Assembly: GCF_000165425.1 (NCBI RefSeq)
Contig: NW_001799017.1
Span: 160,908-224,907 of the forward strand
Direction: 5' to 3'
Length of the DNA: 64,000 nucleotides
Source of the DNA: Paramecium tetraurelia
Taxonomy: Eukaryota > Ciliophora > Oligohymenophorea > Peniculida > Parameciidae
The translations under genes were made by a program, and so were the position numbers. Under the pieces are notes generated by a model. That model ran no database searches. It saw only the letters and a program-made list of their open reading frames with translations, and was not told where the DNA came from. Positions 40,008 to 51,482 of this stretch are shown here, piece after piece; the stretch's first letter is position 1, and each line of letters starts with the position of its first letter.

Positions 40008-40170
40008 TATTTATTCAAACTCTTTTTAGCAGTCAACTTGTATTTTCGATATATTTTTTATTATAACATTATATAATTAAGTTTATAAATTGAGATGTTC
40101 TGAATACATTTCGCAATTTCTAACAATGAAGCCGATTTATTAATAGTCCTTTTTGAATTATTGATTGATA

Positions 40171-41007
40171 TGATAATTAAAGGGAGAATATTATCAATAA
40201 CATTTTTGGTTTTACAGCCTTTGAAAAGACTTTTTGTTTCTTAGAAATTAAACGATCTTATCAAGTGTGCTTCTTCAGCTTTCTAAGTAAATATAAATTG
40301 TTTAAAATCAGTCTTGAAAAAATGTGATTTTATTTTTTATAGAATTAAATTGAAAATACAAACTTTGAATTATTTATTAGTGATTAGACTTCTAAATATG
40401 CTTTTATATCCTCTAATAAAAGGAATAAATTAATATTATCAATGGCGCTAATGGCTTGTCTGATTGCATATATTATCTCAGGATATTATTTTTATAGATG
40501 AACTTTGGGATATTAATAAATCGTTTGCTAAATCGATGCATTGAAATAAATTATTATGACTGGTATTTCAAGAGTGATTCTTGAGTTTACTCAATAGGTT
40601 GGGTTTGTAGTCTATTCATTGCTTTAATGTATGCTGTTATTATTCATTATTCATTAAGACAGTATTTAATCAATTATAATACGTTTAGATACATTCTAAA
40701 TTTATTTTATTCATAATAGAGTCGACATTAAGAAGTAAATCATTTCATTCCCAATACATTTTCCTATTATTAATCCTTTTATATTTATCTTTGGTATTAT
40801 TAAAATTAAATTTTTTGATCCATTATGATCGATAGGACAGAATTAATGGATTATAAAAATTAATCTATCAATTACACAAGAAATTCCCTGTAAGTATGAA
40901 ATAATGCTTGTTTTCAATTTACAGGATTAGGAGCTGTAATAACAGGGTTGCTAGTTAGTGTTGTGAAAACCGAGGGTTCCTATGAGGAAGGCCTCTTTAG
41001 TAAGTGA
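40171..41007 (+). other. Probable membrane-protein gene, exons unresolved
   Basis: Several coding-like pieces lie close together: a membrane segment (MALMACLIAYIISGYYF) at about 40430-40500, another (IGWVCSLFIALMYAVII) at about 40595-40640, one more (FLLLILLYLSLVLLKL) near 40755-40805, and a final exon GAVITGLLVSVVKTEGSYEE ending TGA 41005. They are in different frames and I could not connect them with convincing short introns. A multipass membrane protein or a decaying gene is likely. The 40008-40170 part shows nothing. Confidence 0.35.
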
Positions 41008-41366
41008 AAGATAAGGCTTACTAAAAAATAGATTACTCTCAGTATTTCTTCTATTTATAATTTTGATTCCTTTTATATATATTAAGTCGAATAGTTTAGT
41101 AGTTCTATTAATATGAAAATTATTGAATAAATAAATGATATTAGATTATTCGAATATTATTAGGAGTTGCGATAAATCATAATTTGGTAATTCCATATCT
41201 TTTAAGAAGATTAAATTTACAAACACCAGTTCATTTTCTATTTTTAAGTAAAAGATAGTAATTTTTGTAGGGCGATGGTTTGTAGTAATAAGTAAATTAA
41301 TATAATTATTCATATAATTGAAATAAAGTATTTGAAATATGCTTTGATTAATTTAATCTATTGTAA
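41008..41366. other. Intergenic, no gene seen
   Basis: AT-rich with stops in all frames. Confidence 0.45.
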
Positions 41367-41765
41367 ATGGACGCTGAAGTCACAATCTTTGATAAAATCG
41401 TTTAAGGTTAAATAATAGCAAACATCATTTATGAGGATAATCTAGTAATATTTATACTTATCTAGTGCCTTGCTTTTCATGATGTTATCCCTTAGTCTCC
41501 TGTGCATATTCTCTTAATTCCAAAATAGAGAAATGGTTTGACTTAATTATCTAAGGCTCAAGAACATAATAAAGAAGTCTTAGGCCATTTATTATTCACG
41601 GTGTCTAAAATAGTAGAATTAGTGAATGAATTTAATAGAGGATTCAGAGTTGTCATTAACGATGGTGAGAATGGAGGTCAAGGTGTATGGCATCTTCATC
41701 TACACATTATTGGAGGAGAATAATTAACCTGGCCTCCAGGATCAATTGGAAGCTCGAAAAAGTGA
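41367..41765 (+). CDS. HIT-family nucleotide hydrolase (HINT1-like)
   Basis: About 125 residues. It begins with the HINT signature TIFDKIVQGQIIANIIYED and ends with WHLHLHIIGGEQLTWPPG, containing the HxHxHxx catalytic triad (the middle His is the nucleophile of the AMP-transfer reaction). Also present: AFHDVIPQSPVHILLIPK and INDGENGGQGV. One 21-nt intron (about 41451-41471). HINT enzymes hydrolyse purine phosphoramidates such as AMP-lysine, and aminoacyl-AMP. Soluble cytosolic protein of normal family length. Confident. Confidence 0.95.
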
Positions 41766-41805
41766 AGATGGTTAAAATAATAATAATATTTTTATACTTT
41801 ATGGA

Positions 41806-42260
41806 TCAGAATCTTAACACTCTGTCTTGAACGTACAACATTTCATATCTTGTATTGTAATCCATGTCTCCAGATGGTTTGCATGCCAAGTCCCAATATG
41901 ATGTATTAAACACCTATTCATTAGATATTATTGAATACTTAGCAGGGATCTCCTAACAAAAATGTATTCCAAATAAGAATGTAAGCAAATAACACCCAAC
42001 CACTTCTGTACATTAAGTTCATGGCCATCACGTGCATCTTGTAAGTATAACTGTGATCCTCTTCCATTCCAATACTGTCACCTGCTTATCTCAAAACTAA
42101 TGTTTTGAATAATCCTCTTTAACTTAAATTAGAATATTTACTGTCTTCCAATCCCATGATAATATCCGGTTTAATAAGTGGCTAACAATTTTGGATCAAA
42201 TCTATTAATATATTAATAGTAAGCATGTTTGGAACAGGTTTTGTAAAATCTCTTCTCCAT
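41806..42260 (-). CDS. Small single-pass membrane protein
   Basis: ATG 42260 (MEKRFYKTCSKHAYYQYIN), 25-nt introns near 42114-42138 and 41921-41945. Residues about 65-85 form one membrane helix (SGWVLFAYILIWNTFLLG), then a short tail (YWDLACKPSGDMDYNTRY). About 130 residues, no known domain. It sits 51 nt downstream of the TMEM245-like gene on the same strand; a functional link is not implied in this genome. Confidence 0.65.
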
Positions 42261-42311
42261 TATTTAATATTATTATTATATATAATTTTATTTACGATTG
42301 ATAATATAATC

Positions 42312-44093
42312 TCAATCTTTCTTCTTCTTACCTTCTTTCTTACTTTAGCCACTCCTGCTAGTGATTCCTTTATTTTCAATTGGCTTCAAATCACCTTAGC
42401 TCCTTTGATTCTCATTCTAAATTGACTTATCATCATTCAAGATTTCCCTTTCACCCCAGTACCAGGCAAGAATCTCATAAAGAGTTCTTACTCCTCCAAT
42501 TAACAAAGGACCAATCAAAAGTCCTTACCATTGAAATGAAATGTATCCTAAAATAACAGACATTGCACTCCAGTATGCATCGCCTAATTGTTTTTAAAAC
42601 GTGTTTAAATAAATTGAACCAGATTAAAAATAAAATCCTATAGCCAACAATATGGTTAATCCATCATTTATACAAAACTCATGAACAGCATCATTTAGAA
42701 ATCCAGCCAACCACCAAATTCCAGTGATTAATGTAAATGTCAATCCAGGATCCACTATCTAAGTTAAAGATAATAATCCAATCAAAAAGACTTTATATAA
42801 AGGCTAACTTTATTTGTAATATATTCAAAAACATATATGATAACATAAAGTGTTACATAAAAAATAGTAAATAAGGATACAAATACTCCTGTTATGTGTT
42901 TACTAATATTCTAAACCAATGTTCCTTTAAATGAATTTTTCTTTTCTTTCACACTAATTAAATCATAAAACGAAGATTCTGTTAATAAGTACATCACTCC
43001 CTATTAAAAAATAATGAACTTCACTAAAAATGCGACACTCCCACTAAATATCTTTATGAGAAACTGTCCAATCACGGATGCAAATTACTATAATTGAGGC
43101 AAAATAGCATTAAAATAGTTATAACCGTATTGCATATACTCATAGATTTAATCATTCAACAAATTCAAATTATTAAATAACACTTTAGCTTAACAATACT
43201 TGGAATCTTGACAGTCCTTTAGACTTCCAAGTATTTTCAACGCGTGTTCTCCATAAAAGATCTCTAAAAAGATTACATTATTTTTATGATTATCTTCGAC
43301 ATCGACAGGATTTAGGTATGATGATAGCTGCTGAATCTAAGATTCAGATAGATACTGGCCTTGCAATTAGGATAGAAGGAAGTCTGCTGATAGATAGTAT
43401 TTATATTCATTTGGAATTTAATACTTCTATAACTTTGGTATCAGGTCCTCTTTGTATATCATTATATCCTAATATATTAATGCTATTGCTATTGGTAATA
43501 TTAGAATCATTCCCAACAGCACCGATGCAAATAACATTGTATTAAATAATTTAGATTTGCTAATCCATTCTAATAATCCTTACTCGTCATTTTTGGCTTT
43601 CCTCTTAAAAGGATAAGTTATTATTCTTAACAAATCAATACAAGCCCAAAATAAAACATCCCAAAACAATAATTAAGGTAAGCACTACAGTTTTATTACT
43701 ATAACATAGAATATAAAAATATAAGGAATTGAAGAAATTGTAAACAGCTATTTCAAATAATCTAACATTTTAAATGGATATCTTATGCAATACACAAGAT
43801 TTATTATTAAATTGAAAGTTATTCCAAATTTTGCTTGATGCAAAAAGTAAATTCTTTAATTTGACCATCTCTAACTATTTGTTTCATATAATTTCTAAAT
43901 GCTATTCACTACTGAAATTCTTATGCTTGCCAATGCAACAGCAAAAATTATCTACATTCAATTATGCTTTTACCATAAAAAAAAAGGTTGTTAAGTAATC
44001 ACCCGCTAGTTGATATAAACCATATAATATTCCTCCGCCAAATGCAGTAATTATATTTGCAGTCACTAGATATCCTACTTGAGATGAACTCAT
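42312..44093 (-). CDS. TMEM245 / AI-2E-transporter-like multipass protein
   Basis: About 570 residues with several membrane helices: near the N-terminus (ANIITAFGGGILYGLYQLAG), in the middle (LLGMILILPIAIALIYQD) and in the C-terminal half (VSLFTIFYVTLYVIIY, LIGLLSLTQIVDPGLTF, LTILLAIGFYF). The end (LGYISFQWQGLLIGPLLIGG then VRTLYEILAWYW) matches the TMEM245/AI-2E permease C-terminus, where a GPxL motif closes the last helix. Introns near 43961-43982 and a 29-nt one near 42800-42828. Function in eukaryotes is undefined; transport is inferred from the fold. Confidence 0.78.
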
Positions 44094-44767
44094 AATAAAT
44101 AATTTAAATATTTATATATATCATTGTATTCAAGAAAATATTTACTAATATTATCTTCTTTTTTGAGACCTATTTAAAAGAAGAGAAATATATCCAAGGA
44201 TTGTAATTCATCATTATCATCTTCCGATGTGAAGATGATAAAGTTAAAATCAAATTCATTAAAATATTAACTAAATCAATTAATTCTTCCAAATCAAGTT
44301 TCTCTAAAGTTCCGATTGGATATAGTATAACTTGTAATTTCATAGTAATGAATAGGCATTATTTGAGTTATGAAAATCTCAACATAAGATTTTTTTTGAA
44401 GTTATTCAAATTTGAAATATTATAAAAAGAATAGGATGGATTTCTATTTAACAAAATTAAAAAGAATATTCGTTAAAGAAATATCAAACAGAAATTATAT
44501 AAACTATTTGATAGAAGTTAAATAATAAACTGTTTATCAAACTTAAAAAAATAGTTGGGGTTTAGATAGACTAACATATCAACAATCAACATTTACAGTT
44601 ATATAATATATTATGATATAGTTATAAATTTTGTGAAAAAGGTCAATATTCTAAAAATAATATAATGCAAATCAAAATAAGAGTTCTTTATAATCGAATA
44701 AAAGACATGTAATATTTATTTATTAATAAATGTTTCTAATGAAGAAACACATTTCTTCCTTTAATTA
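44094..44767. other. Intergenic, no gene seen
   Basis: AT-rich, frequent stops in all frames. Confidence 0.4.
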
Positions 44768-46027
44768 ATGATAAAATATCCAAATGTATATTTATATGAA
44801 AAATTGAATCAATTAACTTTTATTTGAACTAGTAATCTATTAAATGATTTGATTTGATACAAGGTCATTATAGATTCCAATTCTAATCTCTTTTAAGAAT
44901 TAGATTTTTCAAAAAGAGAAAATTAGGTCAAAGTGATAAACAAGATAATTGAGAAATAATAATAAGCATTAGAATTAATTTTTACAGAAGAACTTGAAAA
45001 TTAGTAAAAGGAATAAGAAGGACAAATCTAGAAGTTGGTAGGAATTATAGTAAAGTGATCAAATACAAAAGTTGTCAAATGAGAACAGCTAAGGGGGAAA
45101 GAGTAACCAAATGGAGATTTAAAACATAATATTGCTGCCCCAGTCAAATTGTAGTTGTAGAAGGAGGTTTCAGACAAAATAGAAGCTTGGAATACTCTCG
45201 ATGATACTTAGAGCTTAATCCATGATTATCAGGATTGTACTTAGGACTAATTTTATACTACATAAGATGTTTAAACTCCATAAGAAAATGAATAACTAAA
45301 GTCAGATTAAAATTAATTGATGCCTTAATCAATTCTTACTAAAAAGAAAAAGAAATAAAAAAAATCTAAAGTTTCATCTGTCAAAGAGAAGTCTGTTCGA
45401 TTCGCAGATAATATTAGCCAAAAAGAGAAAAATATCAAATAAGCATAAAAAATAAAATTTGACACTGATAACAACGAATTTCTAAAAGAAACTTTGTAAA
45501 ATGAAGAGTTAGACGAGCTAGAAGATGAAGATGAAACTATCAAACTCAATGAAGAGAACACTCAAATAGAGGATGCTGATTAGTAAGATGATATAGATGA
45601 AAACGAAGATGAAGATGATAATGAAGAAAGTTAAAATGAAAATGATGAAGAAGAGGAAGAGGAAGAGGAAGAGGAAGAGGAAGAGGAAGAGGAAGAGGAA
45701 GAGGAAGAGGAAAATGAAGAAGATGATATTGAAGGTGAAAATGGAGAAGAGGAAGAGGAAGAAGAGGAAGAAGAAGAATAAGAGGAAGAAGAGGATGAAG
45801 AAGAGTAAGAGGAGGAAGATTAAGAAGAAGAGTAAGAGGATGAAGATTAAGAAGAAGAGTAAGAGGATGAAGATGCTAATGATGACTTAGATGAGGATGA
45901 TTAAGAAGAGGATATTGAAGAAAACGAAAACTCTAATGAAGAAATAGATATATCTCATAAAGAAGATTATGAGAACTAAAAAATATTATAGAGATTAAAA
46001 GAAAAAGCTCTTCAGAAAAAGTTTTGA
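44768..46027 (+). pseudogene. Acidic-tailed protein gene with four in-frame TGA
   Basis: From ATG 44768 (MIKYPNVYLYEKLNQLTFI) one frame of 420 codons reaches TGA 46025. It is interrupted by TGA at 44825, 44855, 45056 and 45080. The body is helical (QVKVINKIIEKQQQALELIF, prefoldin- or coiled-coil-like), then basic (ILTKKKKQKKSKVSSVKEK), and ends in a Glu/Asp/Gln tail of over 100 residues with a near-perfect (GAAGAG)n run at about 45649-45714. A 39-nt intron (45050-45088) would remove the last two TGAs in frame; the first two are not explained. Either unusual introns or decay. Confidence 0.5.
45649..45714. repeat. (GAAGAG)n microsatellite inside the acidic tail
   Basis: About 11 copies of a 6-bp GAAGAG/GAGGAA unit coding Glu-Glu. 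Continues imperfectly to about 45900 with GAT/TAA variants. Prone to length change without frame loss because the unit is two codons. Confidence 0.85.
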
Positions 46028-46094
46028 TTTAATTATTTATATATACAAGAAAAATTAAATAAATTGTGATCATAAATATTCATAAGGTTCCGTT

Positions 46095-46520
46095 ATGTAC
46101 AGATTTTGATTTAAAAAGTTTCAGATTATAAGAGATGGAAAAGTTAAAAAATTATCATAATAGAATAATTCTTATTTTAATGATGAGAGAATAGGTTATA
46201 AATCAAATCTAGTTAATCGAAAGATTAGAACAAATACAAACTTAATTGATTAAAATAAGATTTTGAATTCTAAGGCAGGATAAATAGAATAAACGAGTGA
46301 GCTAACGATGAGTTAAACAAGAACCAATTTATAACAAAATGGATATTACCGTAACAAATATTTTAGAAATGAGTTTTATATTTTTATCAATCAAATCCAT
46401 TTTAGATAATATTCTTAAATGCTTTTGTATATTTTATAGAAAGCCTGGAAAAATTCTCATTTTTATACTTTCGAACTAATTAGTTAAATAGTTTTCTCTA
46501 AATAAATCTATTCAGGATGA
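46095..46520 (+). CDS. Uncharacterised basic protein, start uncertain
   Basis: A coding-like frame (FKKFQIIRDGKVKKLSQQNN, ERIGYKSNLVNRKIRTNTN) runs to TGA 46518. From ATG 46095 it has a TGA as codon 5; a 32-nt intron at about 46087-46118 would instead join it to an upstream exon I could not find. Gln/Asn/Lys-rich. The second half is hydrophobic and aromatic and may be noncoding. Low certainty about boundaries. Confidence 0.4.
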
Positions 46521-46645
46521 ATATAAAAATCAATTAGAGTTAAATCTTGATCTTATCTTATCTCTCAAATATAAAATACCAATTAATAAAATTCTCCTTA
46601 TAGTTGTTTAGTTAATATTTTAGAGCATGCTGAAAAAAAATGTTA

Positions 46646-47512
46646 ATGAAGACAAAGCACAATGAATATATTGTAATAGTTGAGCAATATGACGGAAGAA
46701 AATTGAAGAAAATGACATATGAATTTACAGTTTGCGAGTTTAATGACTTAGTATTAGAAAGAATTACATCAAAATAAAATATAATGAAAAGATAATTAGT
46801 AAGTTTTGTGGCTCGTTTTGTAAAACAGCATCCATAGCTACAAGTAAAGACCCCTTTTTGTTAACATGAACACGTAAACAATATTTTATGAGTTAGGGTT
46901 GTTTGTATAATGTTTTAGAGGGACTGGTGAGATCTTTTGGAATAGCATATACAATGAAAGCACTTTTTGGATTGATTTCTGCTTTGTTATCTAAAAATAA
47001 GAAAATCAGCAAGGGTAGTTTAATTTTAGAAGCATTTATTGGAATAGATACATTGAAATTTGCATCATTTCCTACTGTCTATTCATTAATACAAAAGACC
47101 ATAATTTGTGGATGCAGACATATGACACAACAAGATCTAAAAATCATGTCTTTTGTGTCTGGATTTAGTGCTGGATTTGTGAGCTTAAGTTTAATAGAAG
47201 AAAGTAAGAGAAAGAATTGGGCTTTGTATTTGCTGACAAGATCAATGGATACTATGTTTAATTCATTAATAAATAAAAATATAGTTGCAAAACGAAGCTA
47301 TTATTACATCATTTTTATGGGTAATTTATAGCATAATTTCAATAGCAATTGAGGTTTTGGTGACAGCTTATGCATTTGGTTGCGAAAATGATTGCTTAGA
47401 GGACTATATGTTGAAGTTTTATGCTAGATTTGGTAATGAGAATCAATGTGAATTGGACGAAAGGAAATGTTGGCATGAGAGAGTAAGAAGGCAGTTCGAA
47501 AATAAATAATGA
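46646..47512 (+). CDS. TMEM135-like membrane protein
   Basis: About 270 residues. The N-terminal half includes KTPFCQHEHGCLYNVLEGLV then RSFGIAYTMKALFGLISALL, which matches the Cys/His and Y-KA pattern at the start of the TMEM135 domain. The later MSFVSGFSAGFVSLSLIEES and NWALYLLTRSMDTMFNSL match its AGFLAG and ALYLLxRxLE blocks. Introns at about 46874-46896 and 47320-47344. TMEM135 is a Tim17-related protein affecting mitochondrial dynamics and peroxisomal metabolism in animals; location in ciliates is unknown. Ends 11 nt from the convergent coiled-coil gene. Confidence 0.75.
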
Positions 47513-47523
47513 TATTATGATTT

Positions 47524-48664
47524 TCAATATTATCGGCCACCAGTTCTACTAGCTCTTGTATTCGATTATTAAACAGTGGTAGTTTTTTCAGTTGTAGTAA
47601 TAGTTTTTTATTTTTTCAAAGAATCCAATTCAGCTTATGCCATCATCCATTATTCTTAAGCAGTATGAAAATCTTAATTTGCTTTCATGAATCTTTCTTT
47701 CCAAATATCTGCTTCATTGGAATAATATTTCATTTTCTCTGTGGTTTATTGAAATTCACTCATTTCTTGTTCTAATTGTCGAATCATCTATTTATATTAT
47801 GCAATTTCTTAATCTTTGTTCCTAATAAATTGATTGAAAAAGTTACTAAATTAATCTCATGTAATTTTGCATCTCCACATTTTAAGAATTTAATGCATTT
47901 TCCAATTTCAAGATTTACCTTTCTTTTTCTGCTAAAGCATCCCTTAATTATCTGACTTCTTCCCCACCTTAAAGTAGTTGTTGAAATTCTTATTGCAATT
48001 TTGAATATCTCTATCTCCAAGAGTCGATTTCACTTTATTGACTTTCTATTTCTTTTCGCAAGCCATCCTCAATATCCTTCATCATTTTGATTTTTGCTTC
48101 CAATTCTCTCACTTAAAATTCTTCATTTGATGTCACCTTCAATTCTTATCCTTAATTCTTATATCTGGCTAATTCAGTTTACAAATCGAATATTTTAATT
48201 TCTAATTCAACACATTTCTTTTTCCAGGGCTCTTCTACATCTTCAACAGAGAGGACTTACAATTCTCTTTCGACATGATACATCTCATTAATTTCAGGTT
48301 ACTAAGGAGGAGGTGGAGCAGTAACAATAGGTTATTGAGGTTGAACAATTATAGTTTATTATGGAGGTGCAACTATTGGTTATTAATATTAAGGTATTTT
48401 ATATTCATGAGTGTGATGCCTATATAATTTATTGTTAATGTACATGTGGTGTTATTGGATAGTTTTGACATGTTGATTTGATTATGTATACATCTGACTT
48501 TATGCTGCTTGTTATTAATATACCATTGAAGGTTAAGGTTATATCATCTTCATTTAGATAGGTGATTAAAATTGCTAAGGAGGCAGCCTTTAATTTGTTT
48601 AAGTCTATTATTAGTATAAAACAGATTGAACAGGAAGTTAGGGATATTAATTGTTCGTTAACAT
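47524..48664 (-). CDS. Pro/Gln-rich N-terminus with coiled coil
   Basis: ATG 48664, about 370 residues. The first 130 are Gln/Pro/Tyr/His-rich (VAPPQQTIIVQPQQPIV, TAPPPPQQ) and look disordered. From about residue 135 an unbroken coiled coil runs to near the end (ELEIKIFDLQTELARYKNQ, IRQLEQEMSEFQQ), closing with a short Thr/Ser/Arg tail (ASRTGGRQY). One 25-nt intron (about 47828-47852). This layout resembles cortical or epiplasmic cytoskeletal proteins of ciliates, but no diagnostic repeat is visible, so the role is open. Confidence 0.75.
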
Positions 48665-49058
48665 TAATTAATTATAAATAATTAATTTTAGAAGAAATTC
48701 ATTTACAAATTAATTCTACTGATTTATATAAAGAATAGGATTTGATTGAGATTGTCAACTACTAATCCCAGATTCATGGACTCAGAGTCTTTGAGTTTAA
48801 TACATCATTAAGTTGGATTAGCTGGTTATATTCTCTTTGTCCTTTCTTCATAGCTGAACAATGTATACATCTTTTCAAAAACTCTTATCATCCCTCATAA
48901 TTCTTATTTATTAAGGAAAGGTAATCTATCAATGATAATCCATTGCAAATATTTACATAAATAAAATTTGAATTCATTTACCAAAGTTTAGTAGAATTTC
49001 TTCATAATAGAATATAATTTGTATGATATATTTTTCAATATAATCATTAATTTAAATA
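48665..49058. other. Intergenic, no gene seen
   Basis: AT-rich with stops in all frames; holds the divergent 5' flanks of the coiled-coil gene and the ART-like gene. Confidence 0.4.
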
Positions 49059-50906
49059 ATGTTATCCCTATATTGGTTAGGAAGCTTCATATTTTTTGTT
49101 ATTCTTATTGCTATTGCTAGATTTATATACTATAGAATATAGGACCAGGGAATGTAAAGATTCCATAATGAATAGACAAATGAAATAAATCCAGATATTG
49201 AAAGTGAAGTGAAAAGAAAGGAGTAGGAAAGACTTGAAGAGGAAAAAAAGAAGTAGGAAAGACTTGAAGAGGAAAGAAAGAAGTAGGAAAGACTTGAAGC
49301 GGAAAAAAAGAAGTAGGAAAAACTTGAAGAGGAAAGAAAGGAGTAGGAAAGACTTGAAGCGGAAAAAAAGAAGTAGGAAAAACTTGAAGAGGAAAGAAAG
49401 GAGTAGGAAAGACTTGAAGAGGAAAAAAAGAAGTAGGAAAAACTTGAAGAGGAAAGAAAGAAGTAGGAAAGACTTGAGGAAAAAAAGAAGTAGGAAAGAC
49501 TTGAAGCGGAAAAAAAGAAGTAGGAAAAACTTGAAGAGGAAAGAAAGAAGTAGGAAAGACTTGAGGAAAAAAAGAAGTAGGAAAGACTTGAAGAGTAAAG
49601 AAAGGAGTAGGAAAGACTTGAGGAAAAAAAGAAGTAGGAAAGACTAAGAATTAAAGAAGAAAGTTAAAAGCAATTAATGCAATAAGAGTTATAACCAATA
49701 AGTTATTAATTTAAGATATAATAAGAAATTAGTACTAAACCAGTTTAGCAATAAATATAAATATTAAACTCTGAAATAAAAAAAATCGATAATAATAATA
49801 ATCTTTCGAATAATAAGAAATAATATTATAAACATTAATACCAATAATAACTAGTTTAAAAATTAAAAGATTAAGGCGATGCTAAATCAATTCCCCATGT
49901 AAGATAGAATATTGATTCTTCAAACCCTGAAGTGGCACTTTTTGTTCTAAAAGAATCATTATTAAGAGATTAAAATAGAGAATTATTAACAACTAGTCAA
50001 GAATATTCATTTGGATTTGATTCAATAATAGGATCTTATGGCTCAGAATAATCTTGTTTAAAAGTTAGAAATAAAAAATTTGATTATGATAAAATTATGA
50101 ATGACAATCAAATATTACAATAACATTTATTAGATTTTTAATAAAAACTATCAAGTTCACTTAATATTTCAATTGATTAAATTGAAATTTTAGGAGTATC
50201 AAAGGGAAGCTTTGAAATTAGTTTTAATATTACCGGTATTGACAAGGATTAAATTTTAAAAGAGATTAACGATAATAAAAATGCAAAGAAATTCTTAAAT
50301 GAATATTGTAATGGCAAAGTTGAATACCTACAATATTTTGATAGTGCCAAAAATTCAGCAAAAGGAGTAACTCTTTCTTCAGATGATTTTAGTCCTAAAT
50401 ACAATAGGAATTGGGATGGTTTTCATGAGAAAGAATAGAGAGGACCTTCATATCATAGATATGATTATTATTTTCCTAGAGGTTGCTATGGATTTGGGTT
50501 AAACATAAAAAAGTATGGAAATGATGATTGGGTAAAAATAAATGGCAATATTAATGAATGGAGAATTCTGTATCATGGTACTAACCAAGTTGCTGTTAAT
50601 CCAATTGTGAGAGATAATTTAACTGCAGGGGGTGGATAGTTTTACAAAGATGATGAATGTATAAATGAGTTTGGAAAGAAAGTTAAAGTTGGAAAAGGAA
50701 TTTATTTTTCCGATAAAATATCAGTTTCTAAAGAATATTCACCTCCTATCTAGACAGGAAATAAGAGATTTAGTATTTATTTCATGTCTAGAGTAAACCC
50801 AAAAAAAATTAGATAAAGTGATAGGATGAAATAAAAAAATTATTTTGTAGTTAATAGCTCAGAAGATGTTAGATCATATAGAATTCTAATTTAGGAAGAT
50901 TTATGA
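49059..50906 (+). CDS. Membrane-anchored ADP-ribosyltransferase-like protein with tandem repeats
   Basis: An intronless 615-codon frame. Residues 5-25 form one membrane helix (LYWLGSFIFFVILIAIARF). Residues about 50-196 are tandem 8-10-residue repeats of the QERLEEEKKK type, a charged single helix or coiled coil. The C-terminal domain has WRILYHGT (His506), VGKGIYFSD (Tyr549) and YFVVN...VRSYRILIQ, the order and spacing of an ART/PARP fold. Where PARPs have the catalytic Glu before Tyr there is Asn594, so activity is doubtful or altered. The substrate is unknown. A shorter gene with a similar start (TM, then charged stretch) lies at 56842-57420. Confidence 0.75.
49207..49646. repeat. In-frame coding minisatellite
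   Basis: About 15 tandem copies of a 30-bp unit (with 24- and 27-bp variants) of the aagtaggaaagacttgaa type, alternating GAGGAA and GCGGAA versions in a higher-order pattern. All lengths are multiples of three, so copy changes keep the ART-like gene in frame. The pattern suggests recent unequal exchange or slippage. Confidence 0.9.
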
Positions 50907-51311
50907 AATAATTGTTAATAATAAAATTTTACTATTCAAATGTAATTACCTTAAATATATGATATAAATTTAATAATTGATTAAATCTTTTATTCTCTTA
51001 AAGAATCTTTTTGTTTATCGTTACTGAATCTTTTTTAAATGATATCATTTATAAGAGACACTACGATGAAAGAAAAACACAAGGTTCAATCCAAAAAACA
51101 TAATTTTAAAATTAAAACATATAAAAGAAAAATTTTTTCAATCATTATTAATTTCTAATTTTTTAAAGTATATTGTTTCTTAAAAACACAGCAGTTTTAA
51201 AACTGTTTCAATCAAATCGATCTATTGAAAAGGAATTGCGTATTTTTTAAATTTTTATAACTATCGAAAGTAGATTGCTTTTCTTTTCTAAGAACTTTAG
51301 TTATATAAAAT
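50907..51311. other. Intergenic, no gene seen
   Basis: AT-rich flank after the ART-like gene. Confidence 0.4.
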
Positions 51312-51482
51312 ATGTTGAGAAATAAATTAATGTTGAAATTACTAATTGAAAGTGTAATTTTTAGTTCAATAATCTATTTAATAGTTAATGCATAATTAGA
51401 TAATGGTAATTTTAAATAAGTTAATTACGGATGTTCTAAAATTGAAAGGACCAATCATAAATATGTAACTTTTAAATTTTGA
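51312..51482 (+). CDS. Possible small secreted protein
   Basis: A 56-codon frame starting MLRNKLMLKLLIESVIFSSI then YLIVNAQLDNGN, which reads as a signal peptide with an AxA-like cleavage site (VNA). It is too short for a domain. It could be the first exon of a longer gene. Plausible but unproven; 51483-51944 shows nothing further. Confidence 0.35.

Noticed and set aside
45597-45890. Lys/Arg-rich frame of 97 codons
   Set aside because: Shadow of the (GAAGAG)n acidic tail in another frame; the acidic frame continues on both sides.
49234-49647. Lys/Arg-rich frame of 137 codons across the minisatellite
   Set aside because: It is the +1 shadow of the repeat in the ART-like gene; it has no flanking coding sequence, while the Glu-rich frame runs unbroken from Met to a structured C-terminal domain.
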